Assembly: GCA_025757685.1 (NCBI GenBank)
Contig: CP107220.1
Coordinates: forward strand, 1,922,204-1,986,203
DNA: 64,000 nt
From: Oscillospiraceae bacterium
GTDB lineage: Bacteria; Bacillota; Clostridia; Oscillospirales; Acutalibacteraceae
Direction: 5' to 3'
The stretch's first letter is position 1. Each line of letters opens with the position of its first letter. The position numbers and the translations under genes are program-made. Positions 24,967-33,701 of this stretch are shown here, piece by piece. The notes under the pieces are model-generated. The model was not told where the DNA came from. It ran no database searches and saw nothing but the letters and a program-made list of their open reading frames with translations.

Positions 24967-27600
24967 ATGGCAAAAAAGTATTGCTACCTCTTCTCTGAGG
25001 GTAATGCAAACATGAGAGAACTTCTCGGCGGTAAGGGTGCTAACCTGGCCGAGATGACCAACATCGGCCTGCCGGTGCCCCAGGGCTTCACCATCACGAC
25101 TGAGGCCTGCACCCAGTATTATGAGGACGGCCGCGAGATCAATCCTGAGATCATGGATGAGATCAACCAGTATATCGTAAAGATGGAAGAGATCACCGGC
25201 AAGAAGTTCGGTGACAAGCAGAATCCGCTGCTGGTATCCGTTCGCTCCGGCGCAAGAGCTTCCATGCCCGGCATGATGGACACCATCCTGAACCTGGGTC
25301 TGAACGAGGATGTTGTGGACACCATCGCTACCCAGTCCGGTAATCCCCGTTGGGCTTGGGACTGCTACAGAAGATTTATCCAGATGTATTCCGACGTGGT
25401 TATGGAAGTGGGTAAGAAGTACTTTGAGGAGCTCATCGATGAGATGAAGACCAAAAAGGGCGTTACCCAGGATGTGGAGCTGGACGCTGACGATCTGAAG
25501 GAGCTGGCTTCTCAGTTCAAGGCCGAGTACAAGGCCAAGATCGGCGAGGACTTCCCCACGGATCCTAAGGAGCAGCTGATGGGCGCCATCAAGGCTGTGT
25601 TCCGTTCTTGGGACAACCCCCGCGCAAATGTATATCGTCGTGACAACGACATTCCGTATTCTTGGGGTACTGCCGTTAACGTGCAGTCCATGGCCTTTGG
25701 TAACATGGGCGATGACTGCGGCACCGGCGTTGCCTTTACCCGTGACCCCGCTACCGGCGCCAAGGGCCTCTTCGGTGAGTTCCTGACCAACGCCCAGGGC
25801 GAGGACGTAGTGGCCGGTGTGCGTACACCTATGCACATTCAGGAGATGGAGCAGAAGTTCCCCGAGGCTTTTGCACAGTTCACCCAGGTTTGCCAGACTT
25901 TGGAGAACCATTACAGAGATATGCAGGACATGGAGTTCACCGTGGAGCACGGTAAGCTGTTCATGCTGCAGACCCGTAACGGTAAGCGTACCGCTCAGGC
26001 TGCTCTGAAGATCGCTTGCGATCTGGTAGACGAGGGCATGAGAACGGAAGAAGAAGCCGTTGCTATGATTGATCCCCGTAACCTGGACACCCTGCTGCAC
26101 CCGCAGTTTGACGCTGCCGCCATTAAGGCTGCTACCCCGGCCGGTAAGGGCCTGGGCGCTTCTCCCGGCGCTGCTTGCGGTAAAGTTGTGTTCACCGCTG
26201 ATGACGCTGTGGAGTGGAACGAGAGAGGCGAGAAGGTGGTTCTGGTTCGTCTGGAGACTTCTCCCGAGGACATCACCGGCATGAAGGCTTCTCAGGGCAT
26301 CCTGACCGTTCGCGGCGGTATGACTTCTCACGCTGCCGTTGTTGCTCGTGGTATGGGTACCTGCTGCGTATCCGGCTGCGGCGACATTGTAATGGACGAG
26401 GCCAACAAGCAGTTCACTCTGGCAGGCAAGACCTATCACGAGGGCGACTACATCTCCATTGACGGTTCCACCGGTAATATTTATGACGGCATTATTGCGA
26501 CCCAGGACGCAACCATTTCCGGCGACTTCGGTCGTATCATGGGCTGGGCCGATAAGTTCCGTGTACTGAAAGTACGCACCAACGCAGACACCCCTGCAGA
26601 CGCTAAGAAGGCTCGTGAGCTGGGCGCTGAGGGTATCGGTCTGTGCCGTACCGAGCATATGTTCTTTGAGGAAGACAGAATTGCTGCTTTCCGTGAGATG
26701 ATCTGCTCTGACACCGTTGAGGAGCGCGAGGCTGCTCTGGAGAAGATCCTGCCGTATCAGCAGGGCGACTTTGAGAAGCTGTATGAGGCGCTGGAGGGCT
26801 GCCCGGTAACCATCCGTTTCCTGGATCCCCCGCTGCATGAGTTCGTTCCCACTGAGGAAGAAGATATTGAGAAGCTGGCTAAGGCACAGGGCAAGAGCGT
26901 TGAGCAGATTAAGGCCATCATTGCTTCTCTGCATGAGTTCAACCCGATGATGGGTCACCGTGGCCTGCGTCTGGCTGTGACTTATCCTGAGATCGCTAAG
27001 ATGCAGACCAAGGCCGTGATCCGCGCTGCCATCAATGTACAGAAGGCACATCCGGATTGGACCGTGGCTCCGGAGATCATGATCCCCCTGTCTTGCGATG
27101 CCAAGGAACTGAAGTATGTAAAGGACATCGTGGTTGCTACCGCTGATGCAGAAATCAAGGCTGCCGGCAGCGATATGAAGTATGAAGTGGGCACCATGAT
27201 TGAGATCCCCCGCGCAGCTCTGACTGCCGGCGAGATCGCTAAGGAAGCAGAGTTCTTCTGCTTCGGCACCAACGACCTGACTCAGATGACCTACGGCTTC
27301 AGCCGTGATGACGCCGGTAAGTTCCTGAACGCTTACTATGACGCCAAGATCTTTGAGAACGATCCCTTCGCCAAGCTGGATCGTGACGGCGTTGGCCAGC
27401 TGATGCAGATGGCTGTGAAGAACGGTAAAGCTACCCGTCCCCAGCTGCACTGCGGTATCTGCGGTGAGCACGGCGGCGACCCCAGCTCCGTAGAGTTCTG
27501 CCACCAGATCGGTCTGGACTATGTGTCCTGCTCTCCGTTCCGTGTGCCGATCGCGCGTCTGGCCGCTGCACAGGCTGCTATCGCTGAGAAGAACGCATAA
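24967..27600 (+). CDS. ppdK: pyruvate, phosphate dikinase
   Basis: Interconverts pyruvate, ATP and phosphate with PEP, AMP and pyrophosphate; in fermenting clostridia it links glycolysis to PPi. The 877-residue protein starts at ATG 24967, with GGAGG upstream (an in-frame TTG at 24952 lies before the SD). The N-terminal ATP-grasp domain begins LFSEGNANMRELLGGKGANLAEM. The swivelling domain has the phospho-His motif GGMTSHAAVVARGMG near 455, and the C-terminal PEP domain has GTNDLTQMTYG and LHCGICGEHGGDP with the catalytic Cys near 830. The inorganic pyrophosphatase gene is 3.3 kb away on the other strand. Confidence 0.97.
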   Translation: MAKKYCYLFSEGNANMRELLGGKGANLAEMTNIGLPVPQGFTITTEACTQYYEDGREINPEIMDEINQYIVKMEEITGKKFGDKQNPLLVSVRSGARASMPGMMDTILNLGLNEDVVDTIATQSGNPRWAWDCYRRFIQMYSDVVMEVGKKYFEELIDEMKTKKGVTQDVELDADDLKELASQFKAEYKAKIGEDFPTDPKEQLMGAIKAVFRSWDNPRANVYRRDNDIPYSWGTAVNVQSMAFGNMGDDCGTGVAFTRDPATGAKGLFGEFLTNAQGEDVVAGVRTPMHIQEMEQKFPEAFAQFTQVCQTLENHYRDMQDMEFTVEHGKLFMLQTRNGKRTAQAALKIACDLVDEGMRTEEEAVAMIDPRNLDTLLHPQFDAAAIKAATPAGKGLGASPGAACGKVVFTADDAVEWNERGEKVVLVRLETSPEDITGMKASQGILTVRGGMTSHAAVVARGMGTCCVSGCGDIVMDEANKQFTLAGKTYHEGDYISIDGSTGNIYDGIIATQDATISGDFGRIMGWADKFRVLKVRTNADTPADAKKARELGAEGIGLCRTEHMFFEEDRIAAFREMICSDTVEEREAALEKILPYQQGDFEKLYEALEGCPVTIRFLDPPLHEFVPTEEEDIEKLAKAQGKSVEQIKAIIASLHEFNPMMGHRGLRLAVTYPEIAKMQTKAVIRAAINVQKAHPDWTVAPEIMIPLSCDAKELKYVKDIVVATADAEIKAAGSDMKYEVGTMIEIPRAALTAGEIAKEAEFFCFGTNDLTQMTYGFSRDDAGKFLNAYYDAKIFENDPFAKLDRDGVGQLMQMAVKNGKATRPQLHCGICGEHGGDPSSVEFCHQIGLDYVSCSPFRVPIARLAAAQAAIAEKNA

Positions 27601-27621
27601 GTTCTCCTTATAAATCCATAA

Positions 27622-27655
27622 CAAAAAGGACAGTCCTCGGACTGTCCTTTTTTTG
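27622..27655 (+). terminator. terminator after ppdK
   Basis: AAAAGGACAGTCC/GGACTGTCCTTTT stem and long T run. Confidence 0.9.
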
Positions 27656-27740
27656 TTGTTGCTTTTCATCGTCGAACAGGGGACGGTTTCTTGTTTTGCG
27701 GGCGCGCTGCATTTTTTTGCTTTTCTTTTGGCTTTTGCCG

Positions 27741-27769
27741 TTGACAAGGGGCGCGAGTGGTGTTATAAT
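27741..27769 (+). promoter_or_regulatory. consensus sigma-A promoter of the aldolase gene
   Basis: TTGACA (27741-27746), exactly 17 bp, TATAAT (27764-27769): a perfect match to the housekeeping consensus. Confidence 0.92.
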
Positions 27770-27846
27770 ACGACCTAAGCACTAATGGGCTTTAAAGCGC
27801 TAAAGTGCCAAGTACAAAATGATAACAGGAACAGGAGTAACCAACC

Positions 27847-28824
27847 ATGACCCCCAGAAAAGGCAATTTAATGGGCGTGCGCACCGACATTAAGGTGCTG
27901 GACGCCACCATTCGCGACGGCGGACTGTGCAACAACTTTGACTTCAGCGACGAATTTGTGCGGGAACTGTATAAAACCAATATCAAAAGCGGCGTGGACT
28001 ATATGGAGTTTGGGTATAAGGCCAGCCGCACCCTTTTCAACGAGGCGGATTTTGGCAAGTGGAAGTTCTGCAAGGAAGAGGACATTCGTGCCATTGTTGG
28101 CGAAAATGTAAGCGATATGAAGATTTCCGTGATGGCAGATGTAGGCCGCTGCGATTTTAAAACGGACTTTCTGCCAAAAAGCGAGAGCGTCATCGACATG
28201 GTGCGCGTGGCCTGCTACATTCATCAGATCCCGGCCGCCATTGAGATGATCGAGTATTTCCATGACCTGGGGTACGAGACCACCTGCAATATTATGGCCA
28301 TCAGCCAGGCCGGTTCCGGCCAGGTGGGCGAGGCGCTGGAGATGCTGTGCAACTCCTCGGTGGATGTGATCTATCTGGTAGACAGCTACGGCTCTCTGTA
28401 CCCGGAGAATGCCGGTGTGCTGGCCCAGCGGTACTTAGAAGCGGCCACTGCTGCCGGCAAACAGGTAGGCTTCCACGCCCACAACAACCAGAACTTGGCC
28501 TTTGCCAATACCATTGAGACCCTGTCCTACGGTGTGTCCTACCTGGACGCCACCGCCATGGGTATGGGTCGGGGCGCCGGCAACTGCGCTATGGAGCTGC
28601 TGCTGGGCTTCTTAAAGAACCCCAAGTACAGCTTGTACAGCCTGCTGATTTTTATTGAAAAGTATATGATCCCCCTGCGGGAGTCCGGGGTGCAGTGGGG
28701 CTTTGACCTGCAATATATGTTCACTGGCCAACTGAACCGTCATCCCCGGGAGGCCATGAACTTTACCGCCCAGCACCGCACGGATTACTGCGAATTTTAC
28801 AAATCTCTGCTGGACAACGACTAA
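27847..28824 (+). CDS. HMGL-like (DRE-TIM metallolyase family) aldolase
   Basis: A 325-residue TIM-barrel protein of the family containing 4-hydroxy-2-oxovalerate aldolase and isopropylmalate synthase. The metal/substrate motif is DATIRDGG (residues 19-26), and the metal-binding HxH lies in VGFHAHNNQNLAFAN near 205. It lacks the C-terminal communication domain of 4-hydroxy-2-oxovalerate aldolase and the regulatory domain of isopropylmalate synthase, so the substrate is unknown. SD AGGAG precedes the ATG by about nine bases. It stands alone between a consensus promoter and a terminator, which suggests strong constitutive expression. Confidence 0.8.
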   Translation: MTPRKGNLMGVRTDIKVLDATIRDGGLCNNFDFSDEFVRELYKTNIKSGVDYMEFGYKASRTLFNEADFGKWKFCKEEDIRAIVGENVSDMKISVMADVGRCDFKTDFLPKSESVIDMVRVACYIHQIPAAIEMIEYFHDLGYETTCNIMAISQAGSGQVGEALEMLCNSSVDVIYLVDSYGSLYPENAGVLAQRYLEAATAAGKQVGFHAHNNQNLAFANTIETLSYGVSYLDATAMGMGRGAGNCAMELLLGFLKNPKYSLYSLLIFIEKYMIPLRESGVQWGFDLQYMFTGQLNRHPREAMNFTAQHRTDYCEFYKSLLDND

Positions 28825-28840
28825 ACATACAGAAAATCGC

Positions 28841-28877
28841 CCCGCAAGCGACCGTTTCGGCAGCCTGCGGGGTTTGT
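28841..28877 (+). terminator. terminator after the aldolase gene
   Basis: CCCCGCA/TGCGGGG stem around a 19-base loop, followed by TTTGTTTT. Confidence 0.75.
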
Positions 28878-28884
28878 TTTGTGC

Positions 28885-29520
28885 TTATTTGTTTTTCTCC
28901 AAATCCTGAGCGATTTGGGCATGGTCAATGGGGTGATTCCGAAAGTAGTATTTCTTGTCCCGATCACTGATGGGGCGCAGCACCCGGCAGGGGTTGCCCA
29001 CCGCCACTACATTGGCGGGAATGTCTTTGGTAACGACGGACCCGGCGCCGATGACCGTATTGTCGCCGACGGTGACCCCGGGCAGGATGACTGCTCCGGC
29101 GCCGATCCAGCAGGTACGGCCAATGTGCACCGGCATATTGTATTGGTAGTCGTACTCCCGCAGCTCCGGCAGCACCGGATGGCCGGCGGTGGCGATGGTC
29201 ACATTGGGGGCGATCATGGTGTTGTCGCCGATATAAATATGGGTGTCGTCCACCATGGTAACGGCAAAGTTGCAGTACACATGGTTGCCCAAATGCACAT
29301 GGGCGCCGCCGAAGTTAGAATAAAACGGGGGCTCAATATAGCAGTTCTCGCCCAGTTCGGCAAACATCTCTTTCATCAGGGCCTGGCGCTTGTCTGTTTC
29401 TGAGGGTCGTGTGTGGTTGAATTCATACAGACGGTCCAGGCACAGCCGCTGCCGGTCCATAATTTCATCATCGCCGGGCAGGTACAGCGCACCGGTATGC
29501 ATTCTGTCTTTCATTGCCAT
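28885..29520 (-). CDS. maltose/galactoside O-acetyltransferase family protein
   Basis: A 211-residue left-handed beta-helix acetyltransferase that transfers acetyl from acetyl-CoA to a sugar hydroxyl. The start at 29520 (MAMKDRMHTGALY) has GGAGGT upstream. The N-terminal helical part YLPGDDEIMDRQRLCLDRLYEFN and the hexapeptide repeats (ENCYIEPPFYSNFGGAHVHLG, NFAVTMVDDTHIYIG, IGAGAVILPGVTVGDNTVIGAGSVVTKDIP) with the catalytic His in the AGHP segment are typical of Maa/LacA. The in vivo acceptor is unknown. It is divergent from the MFS gene. Confidence 0.9.
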   Translation of the reverse strand: MAMKDRMHTGALYLPGDDEIMDRQRLCLDRLYEFNHTRPSETDKRQALMKEMFAELGENCYIEPPFYSNFGGAHVHLGNHVYCNFAVTMVDDTHIYIGDNTMIAPNVTIATAGHPVLPELREYDYQYNMPVHIGRTCWIGAGAVILPGVTVGDNTVIGAGSVVTKDIPANVVAVGNPCRVLRPISDRDKKYYFRNHPIDHAQIAQDLEKNK

Positions 29521-29547
29521 AGGGGGCACCTCCGTGTATTTTTCTTC

Positions 29548-29577
29548 ATTATAAGCAAAGAAACGGTCCTTTGTCAA
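29548..29577 (-). promoter_or_regulatory. acetyltransferase promoter
   Basis: Minus strand TTGACA (29577-29572), 18-bp spacer, TATAAT (29553-29548). Confidence 0.85.
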
Positions 29578-29584
29578 CGGCCAC

Positions 29585-29613
29585 TTGCAGCAGCCCCGTT
29601 GCCGTGCTATAAT
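29585..29613 (+). promoter_or_regulatory. promoter of the MFS transporter gene
   Basis: TTGCAG (29585-29590), 17-bp spacer, TATAAT (29608-29613). It is back to back with the acetyltransferase promoter. Confidence 0.8.
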
Positions 29614-29660
29614 ACACTGGATTTCTACCGGCAGTGCGCTGCTTGTCAAGGAGAAAAAAG

Positions 29661-30881
29661 ATGAAAAAGCCCTATCAAAAGACCATGTATGCCTGCTTTA
29701 TCGGCTATATTGTGCAGGCCATTGTAAACAACTTTGTGCCCCTGCTGTTTGTCACCTTCCAGACCGACTACCAGGTGCCGCTGCAAAAGATTACCCTGCT
29801 GATCACTGTGAATTTTCTCATCCAGCTGTGTGTAGATCTGCTGTCTGCCGGGTTCATTGACCGGATTGGCTACCGGGCGTCTGTTCTGCTGGCCCACGGC
29901 TTTGCAGCTGCCGGGCTGATCTTGCTGACGATTTTGCCGGATCGTACTGCCGATCCGTTTGTGGGTATTTTGCTGGCAGTGGTGGTGTACGCGCTGGGCG
30001 GCGGGCTGTTGGAGGTGCTGGTCAGCCCCATTTTAGAGGCCTGCCCAACGGATAACAAAGCCTCCGCCATGAGCCTGCTCCATTCGTTCTATTGCTGGGG
30101 GCAGATGGGTGTGGTGCTGCTGTCCACCCTGTTCTTTTCCGTCTTTGGTATCGCCAACTGGAAAGCGCTGGCGCTGGTGTGGGCGGCGGTGCCCATCTTA
30201 AACGGCGTGCTTTTTGCCACCGCGCCGATTTATCCGTTGAACCCGGAGGGCGGCGCGGGTCTGACCTTAAAGGAACTGTGCCGCAACAAGGTGTTTTGGC
30301 TGCTCATGCTGATGATGCTGGGCGCCGGTGCGGCGGAGAATACCGTTAGCCAGTGGGCGTCCGCCTTTGCGGAGGCGGGGCTGGGGGTCACCAAAACCGT
30401 AGGTGACCTGGCAGGTCCCATGGCTTTTGCGGCGCTGATGGGTGCCGCACGGCTGATTTACGGCAAGTGGGGTCACAAGCTGCATTTGGAGAAGTGCATG
30501 CTGGGCAGCAGCCTGCTGTGTGTGGCAGCGTATTTGGCAATCGCGTTGGTTCCGGATCCACGGCTGGCGCTGGTGGGCTGCGCCGTGTGCGGCTTTTCGG
30601 TGGGTATTCTGTGGCCGGGCACCTTTAGCAAAGGCGCTGCCGCCATTCCCAAGGGCGGCACGGTGATGTTTGCCCTGTTTGCTCTGGCCGGTGACCTGGG
30701 GTGCAGCGCTGGACCCACCCTGGCGGGTATGGTTACCCGGGTGTGTGACGGCAATATGCGCCGAGGGATTTTGGCGGGGATCGTCTTTCCCTTGCTGCTG
30801 GTGCTGTGCTTGGTGTTTGGGAAGAAGCGGAAAGCCGCAGCGGGAAATGCGCAGGCGGATACGAACCGCTCCCATGGTTAA
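29661..30881 (+). CDS. major facilitator superfamily transporter
   Basis: A 406-residue, 12-helix MFS permease. The start ATG at 29661 (MKKPYQKTMYACFIGYIVQAIVNNF) has SD AAGGAG. Helix 2-3 loop motif DRIGYRAS (about 72-79) matches the MFS A-motif region. The general organisation resembles the fucose/sugar permease-like group, with a weakly conserved centre, but the substrate cannot be inferred. The gene lies alone between its promoter and a shared terminator. Confidence 0.85.
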   Translation: MKKPYQKTMYACFIGYIVQAIVNNFVPLLFVTFQTDYQVPLQKITLLITVNFLIQLCVDLLSAGFIDRIGYRASVLLAHGFAAAGLILLTILPDRTADPFVGILLAVVVYALGGGLLEVLVSPILEACPTDNKASAMSLLHSFYCWGQMGVVLLSTLFFSVFGIANWKALALVWAAVPILNGVLFATAPIYPLNPEGGAGLTLKELCRNKVFWLLMLMMLGAGAAENTVSQWASAFAEAGLGVTKTVGDLAGPMAFAALMGAARLIYGKWGHKLHLEKCMLGSSLLCVAAYLAIALVPDPRLALVGCAVCGFSVGILWPGTFSKGAAAIPKGGTVMFALFALAGDLGCSAGPTLAGMVTRVCDGNMRRGILAGIVFPLLLVLCLVFGKKRKAAAGNAQADTNRSHG

Positions 30882-30900
30882 CCGATTATAAAAACAAAAA

Positions 30901-30930
30901 CGGTGCCCTTTTCTATAAGGGCACCGCGGT
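30901..30930. terminator. bidirectional terminator between MFS gene and ppa
   Basis: CGGTGCCCTT/AAGGGCACCG stem with TTCTAT loop. Flanking A and T runs allow use by both convergent genes. Confidence 0.88.
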
Positions 30931-30947
30931 TTTTATGGGTGTTTGGA

Positions 30948-31481
30948 TTACATTTGGAATTTGCGGATATACTCATCCATGCAGGACTGGATGATTTCTT
31001 CCGCCTTTGCCCGGTCATCCACTTCCAGCACGGAGGTGCTCTTGCTCACTTCCAGGGTCTTATACACCTCAAAAAAGTGCTTGATCTCCTCAAAATAGTG
31101 GGCGGGCAGCTGGTCAATGTTGGTGTAGCAGTTGTAGTTGGGGTCGTTTACCGGCACGGCGATGATCTTTTCGTCCTTGGCGCCGCCGTCCTCCATCATC
31201 AGTACGCCAATGGGGGCGCACTCCACGATGGTCATGGGCTGAATTTGCTCGCTGCACAGTACCAGCACATCCAGCGGGTCCTTGTCGCTGGCGTAGGTGC
31301 GGGGGATAAAGCCGTAGTTGGCCGGATAGTGGGTAGAGGTAAAGAGCACCCGGTCCAGCTTGAGCATACCGGTCTCCTTGTCCAATTCGTACTTGTTTTT
31401 GCCGCCTTTTTGAATTTCAATTACGGCGTAAAAGCGGTCTTTGCGGATCCGCTTGGGGCTGATGTCATGCCAAATGTTCAT
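30948..31481 (-). CDS. ppa: inorganic pyrophosphatase (family I)
   Basis: Soluble Mg-dependent PPase, 177 residues, beginning MNIWHDISPKRI with GGAGG in front. Active-site residues are seen in FIPRTYASDKDPLDVLVLC, where the DxDPxD-like metal motif appears as DKDPLD, and in GAKDEKIIAVP. Hydrolysing PPi here alongside a PPi-linked dikinase is noteworthy because the two compete for the same pool; regulation is not visible. Confidence 0.95.
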   Translation of the reverse strand: MNIWHDISPKRIRKDRFYAVIEIQKGGKNKYELDKETGMLKLDRVLFTSTHYPANYGFIPRTYASDKDPLDVLVLCSEQIQPMTIVECAPIGVLMMEDGGAKDEKIIAVPVNDPNYNCYTNIDQLPAHYFEEIKHFFEVYKTLEVSKSTSVLEVDDRAKAEEIIQSCMDEYIRKFQM

Positions 31482-31531
31482 CGTGGAACCTCCTTCTTAG
31501 GGTCTTGCTGTTCTCTTTTTTGTACACTCTT

Positions 31532-31560
31532 ATTTTATCATAGTCCCCGGCGGGGCGCAA
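31532..31560 (-). promoter_or_regulatory. ppa promoter
   Basis: Minus strand TTGCGC (31560-31555), 17-bp spacer, TAAAAT (31537-31532). Confidence 0.6.
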
Positions 31561-31594
31561 GGGAGCGGGCGGCGGCATTTTCCACGAACTTTTG

Positions 31595-31623
31595 TTGTAA
31601 TTCCCGCGTTTTTATGGTACTAT
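31595..31623 (+). promoter_or_regulatory. obgE promoter
   Basis: TTGTAA (31595-31600), 17-bp spacer, TACTAT (31618-31623). Confidence 0.65.
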
Positions 31624-31656
31624 TGAAAAAACAACACAGAAAGGAAGGGATACCCT

Positions 31657-32928
31657 GTGTTTGCAGATATTGCGAAAATCAAAATCAAAGGCGGCGACGG
31701 CGGCGCCGGTGCAGTGGCCTTTCATCGAGAGAAGTATGTGGCTGCCGGCGGCCCGGACGGCGGTGACGGCGGCAAGGGCGGCGATGTGGTCTTTGTAGTA
31801 GACGATAATTTGGCTACCCTGGCAGACTTTCGTTACAAACGGAAATATGCGGCCCAGAACGGCGAGCCGGGTCGTGGCGGTCGGCAGTACGGCCGTAAGG
31901 GTCAGGATCTGGAAATTCGCGTGCCCCGGGGCACGGTGATCCGCGAGGTGCAAAGCGGCGCCGTCATGGCGGATATGAGCAAGACAGAGCGGTTTATTGC
32001 AGCCAAGGGCGGCAAGGGCGGTTGGGGCAATATGCACTTTGCCACCCCCACCCGGCAGGTGCCTCGCTTTGCCAAGCCCGGCGTGCCCGGCGAGGAGTGG
32101 GAGGTCAGCCTGGAGCTGAAGCTCATTGCGGATGTGGGGCTGATCGGTTTTCCCAGCGTGGGCAAAAGCAGCCTGATCTCCGTGGTCAGCCAGGCCAAGC
32201 CCAAAATCGGCGACTACCACTTTACCACCCTGGTGCCCAATTTGGGCGTGGTGTCCATGGGCGCGGGCAACAGCTTTGTGCTGGCGGATATTCCCGGGTT
32301 GATCGAGGGCGCGTCAGACGGCGTGGGCCTGGGTCATGACTTTTTGCGCCATGTGGAGCGCTGCCGGCTGCTGGTGCACCTGGTGGATGTAAGCGGTCAC
32401 GAGGGACGAGACCCGATCGAGGATTTTGACGCCATCAACCGAGAGCTGGAGAAGTTCAACCCGGAGCTGGCCAAAGCGCCCCAGATTGTGGCGGGCAATA
32501 AAATCGACATGGCGGAGCCGGAGCAAATTGAACGGCTAAAAGCCTATGTAGAGGCCAAGGGCTACGACTACTATTCCATTTGCGCGCCCATTCAGGAGGG
32601 CACCCGGGAATTGATGAACGCAGTGTGGAACCGGCTGCAAACGCTGCCCCCGGTGAAGGAGTACGAGCCGGAGGAGATCCCCACGGAGCTGCTGGTGCAA
32701 AACAGTACCGGCTTTACCATCACCAATCCGGAGCCGGGCTACTACCTGGTAGAGGCTCCCTGGTTTCCCAAAGTGCTTAAGGGCATTGATGTGGAGGACT
32801 ACGAGGCGCTGCAATACATGCAGCGGGTGCTGGAGAAGAGCGGCGTGTTTGAGGCGCTGCGGCAGCGGGGGATCCAGGAGGGCGATATTGTCAGCCTGTA
32901 TGATATTGAGTTTGAGTACATTCCGTAA
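31657..32928 (+). CDS. obgE: GTPase Obg/CgtA
   Basis: Essential ribosome-assembly GTPase, 423 residues, with a GTG start (SD AAGGAAGGG). The glycine-rich Obg fold covers 1-158 (KGGDGGAGAVAFHREKYVAAGGPDGGDGGKGG). The G domain has GFPSVGKSS (G1), DIPGLIEGAS (G3) and AGNKIDM (G4). The C-terminal OCT domain (about 340-423) is present, as in Firmicutes. In this genome obgE is not next to rplU-rpmA but followed ten bases later by the Mini-III RNase gene, so both large-subunit maturation factors are co-expressed. Confidence 0.96.
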   Translation: MFADIAKIKIKGGDGGAGAVAFHREKYVAAGGPDGGDGGKGGDVVFVVDDNLATLADFRYKRKYAAQNGEPGRGGRQYGRKGQDLEIRVPRGTVIREVQSGAVMADMSKTERFIAAKGGKGGWGNMHFATPTRQVPRFAKPGVPGEEWEVSLELKLIADVGLIGFPSVGKSSLISVVSQAKPKIGDYHFTTLVPNLGVVSMGAGNSFVLADIPGLIEGASDGVGLGHDFLRHVERCRLLVHLVDVSGHEGRDPIEDFDAINRELEKFNPELAKAPQIVAGNKIDMAEPEQIERLKAYVEAKGYDYYSICAPIQEGTRELMNAVWNRLQTLPPVKEYEPEEIPTELLVQNSTGFTITNPEPGYYLVEAPWFPKVLKGIDVEDYEALQYMQRVLEKSGVFEALRQRGIQEGDIVSLYDIEFEYIP

Positions 32929-32937
32929 GGAGCAAGT

Positions 32938-33318
32938 ATGGAAGTGTTGAACACAGATCCGCGGCAGCTAAGCCCGCTGAATTTGGCCTTTATCGGCGAC
33001 TGCGTGTATGAGATGCAGGTGCGCTGCCACCTGGTGGCGCTGGCCAATCGGCCGGTGAACGACCTGCACCGGGAGAGCGTGAAGTTCGTCAGCGCCAAGG
33101 CCCAAACGGCGGCCTTTGCCCGAATGGAGCCGCTGCTGACAGAGGAAGAACTGGCGGTGTTTAAGCGGGGGCGCAATGCCAAGACCGGCCACCAGCCTAA
33201 GAGCGCCACTGTTGGCGAGTACCACTGCGCCACCGGGGTGGAGGCACTGTTCGGCTACCTGTACCTAACCGGTCAAACGGAGCGGATTGAGGAACTGTTT
33301 GCCATAATCTTTCGGTGA
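32938..33318 (+). CDS. mrnC: ribonuclease Mini-III (23S rRNA maturation)
   Basis: An RNase III catalytic domain without a dsRNA-binding domain, 126 residues. NLAFIGDCVYEMQVR (about 16-30) carries the catalytic aspartate, ESVKFVSAKAQ and GVEALFGYLYLTG near 100-112 complete the RNase III signature with its glutamate. In Bacillus this enzyme matures 23S rRNA ends. SD AAGGAG precedes the ATG. Translational proximity to obgE (9 bp gap) supports a shared role in 50S biogenesis. Confidence 0.93.
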   Translation: MEVLNTDPRQLSPLNLAFIGDCVYEMQVRCHLVALANRPVNDLHRESVKFVSAKAQTAAFARMEPLLTEEELAVFKRGRNAKTGHQPKSATVGEYHCATGVEALFGYLYLTGQTERIEELFAIIFR

Positions 33319-33374
33319 TCAGACCGTCGATAAAGCGGCTAAACCGCGCCGGTTAAAAAATGAAGTATTCCATT

Positions 33375-33404
33375 CGTAGGGCAGGGGCTTGCTCCTGCCG
33401 CTGA
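33375..33404. repeat. short TAGGG-type hairpin
   Basis: GTAGGGCAGGGGCTTGCTCCTGCC. The rest of 33319-33428 shows no gene. Confidence 0.5.
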
Positions 33405-33429
33405 CATTTGTTGTTACCATTGATTTGAA

Positions 33430-33464
33430 AAAAGCGGCTTGAACATCGAGTTCAAGCCGCTTTT
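33430..33464 (+). terminator. terminator after mrnC
   Basis: A 15-bp perfect stem AAAAGCGGCTTGAAC/GTTCAAGCCGCTTTT with an ATCGA loop. Confidence 0.88.
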
Positions 33465-33491
33465 GGCGCTTTTCGTCTTTTGCTCGGGGGA

Positions 33492-33579
33492 GTGAATTGC
33501 GCGTAGCGCAAGAGACACGAGGCTCCAAATGTGTTAGCATTTGGGAGAAACAGTCCGGTGGACTGTTTCGTAGCGAGTG
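33492..33579. repeat. 88-bp three-hairpin repeat, copy 2
   Basis: Same ends and hairpins as copy 1, with hairpin 1 now TTGCGC(GTA)GCGCAA (paired change), hairpin 2 with a C to T giving a G-T pair, and hairpin 3 with loop GGT. The stems stay fully paired. Confidence 0.92.
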
Positions 33580-33648
33580 ATATTAACGGCACCCGCTCGC
33601 AAAATACGAAATTTATCTCGCTTTCTCTTGGTCTGTCAGCGTGTAAAA

Positions 33649-33685
33649 AAAGACCGGCAGGCGAACCTGTCGGTCTTTGGTTTTC
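33649..33685 (-). terminator. terminator after gap
   Basis: AAAGACCGGCAGG(CGAA)CCTGTCGGTCTTT; a T run follows on the minus strand. Confidence 0.85.
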
Positions 33686-33701
33686 TCAGTATCGAGAGGG
33701 A

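Noticed and set aside
24964..27747. 927-codon open frame opposite ppdK
   Set aside because: Long only because ppdK has strong codon bias that removes antisense stops; the protein looks random.
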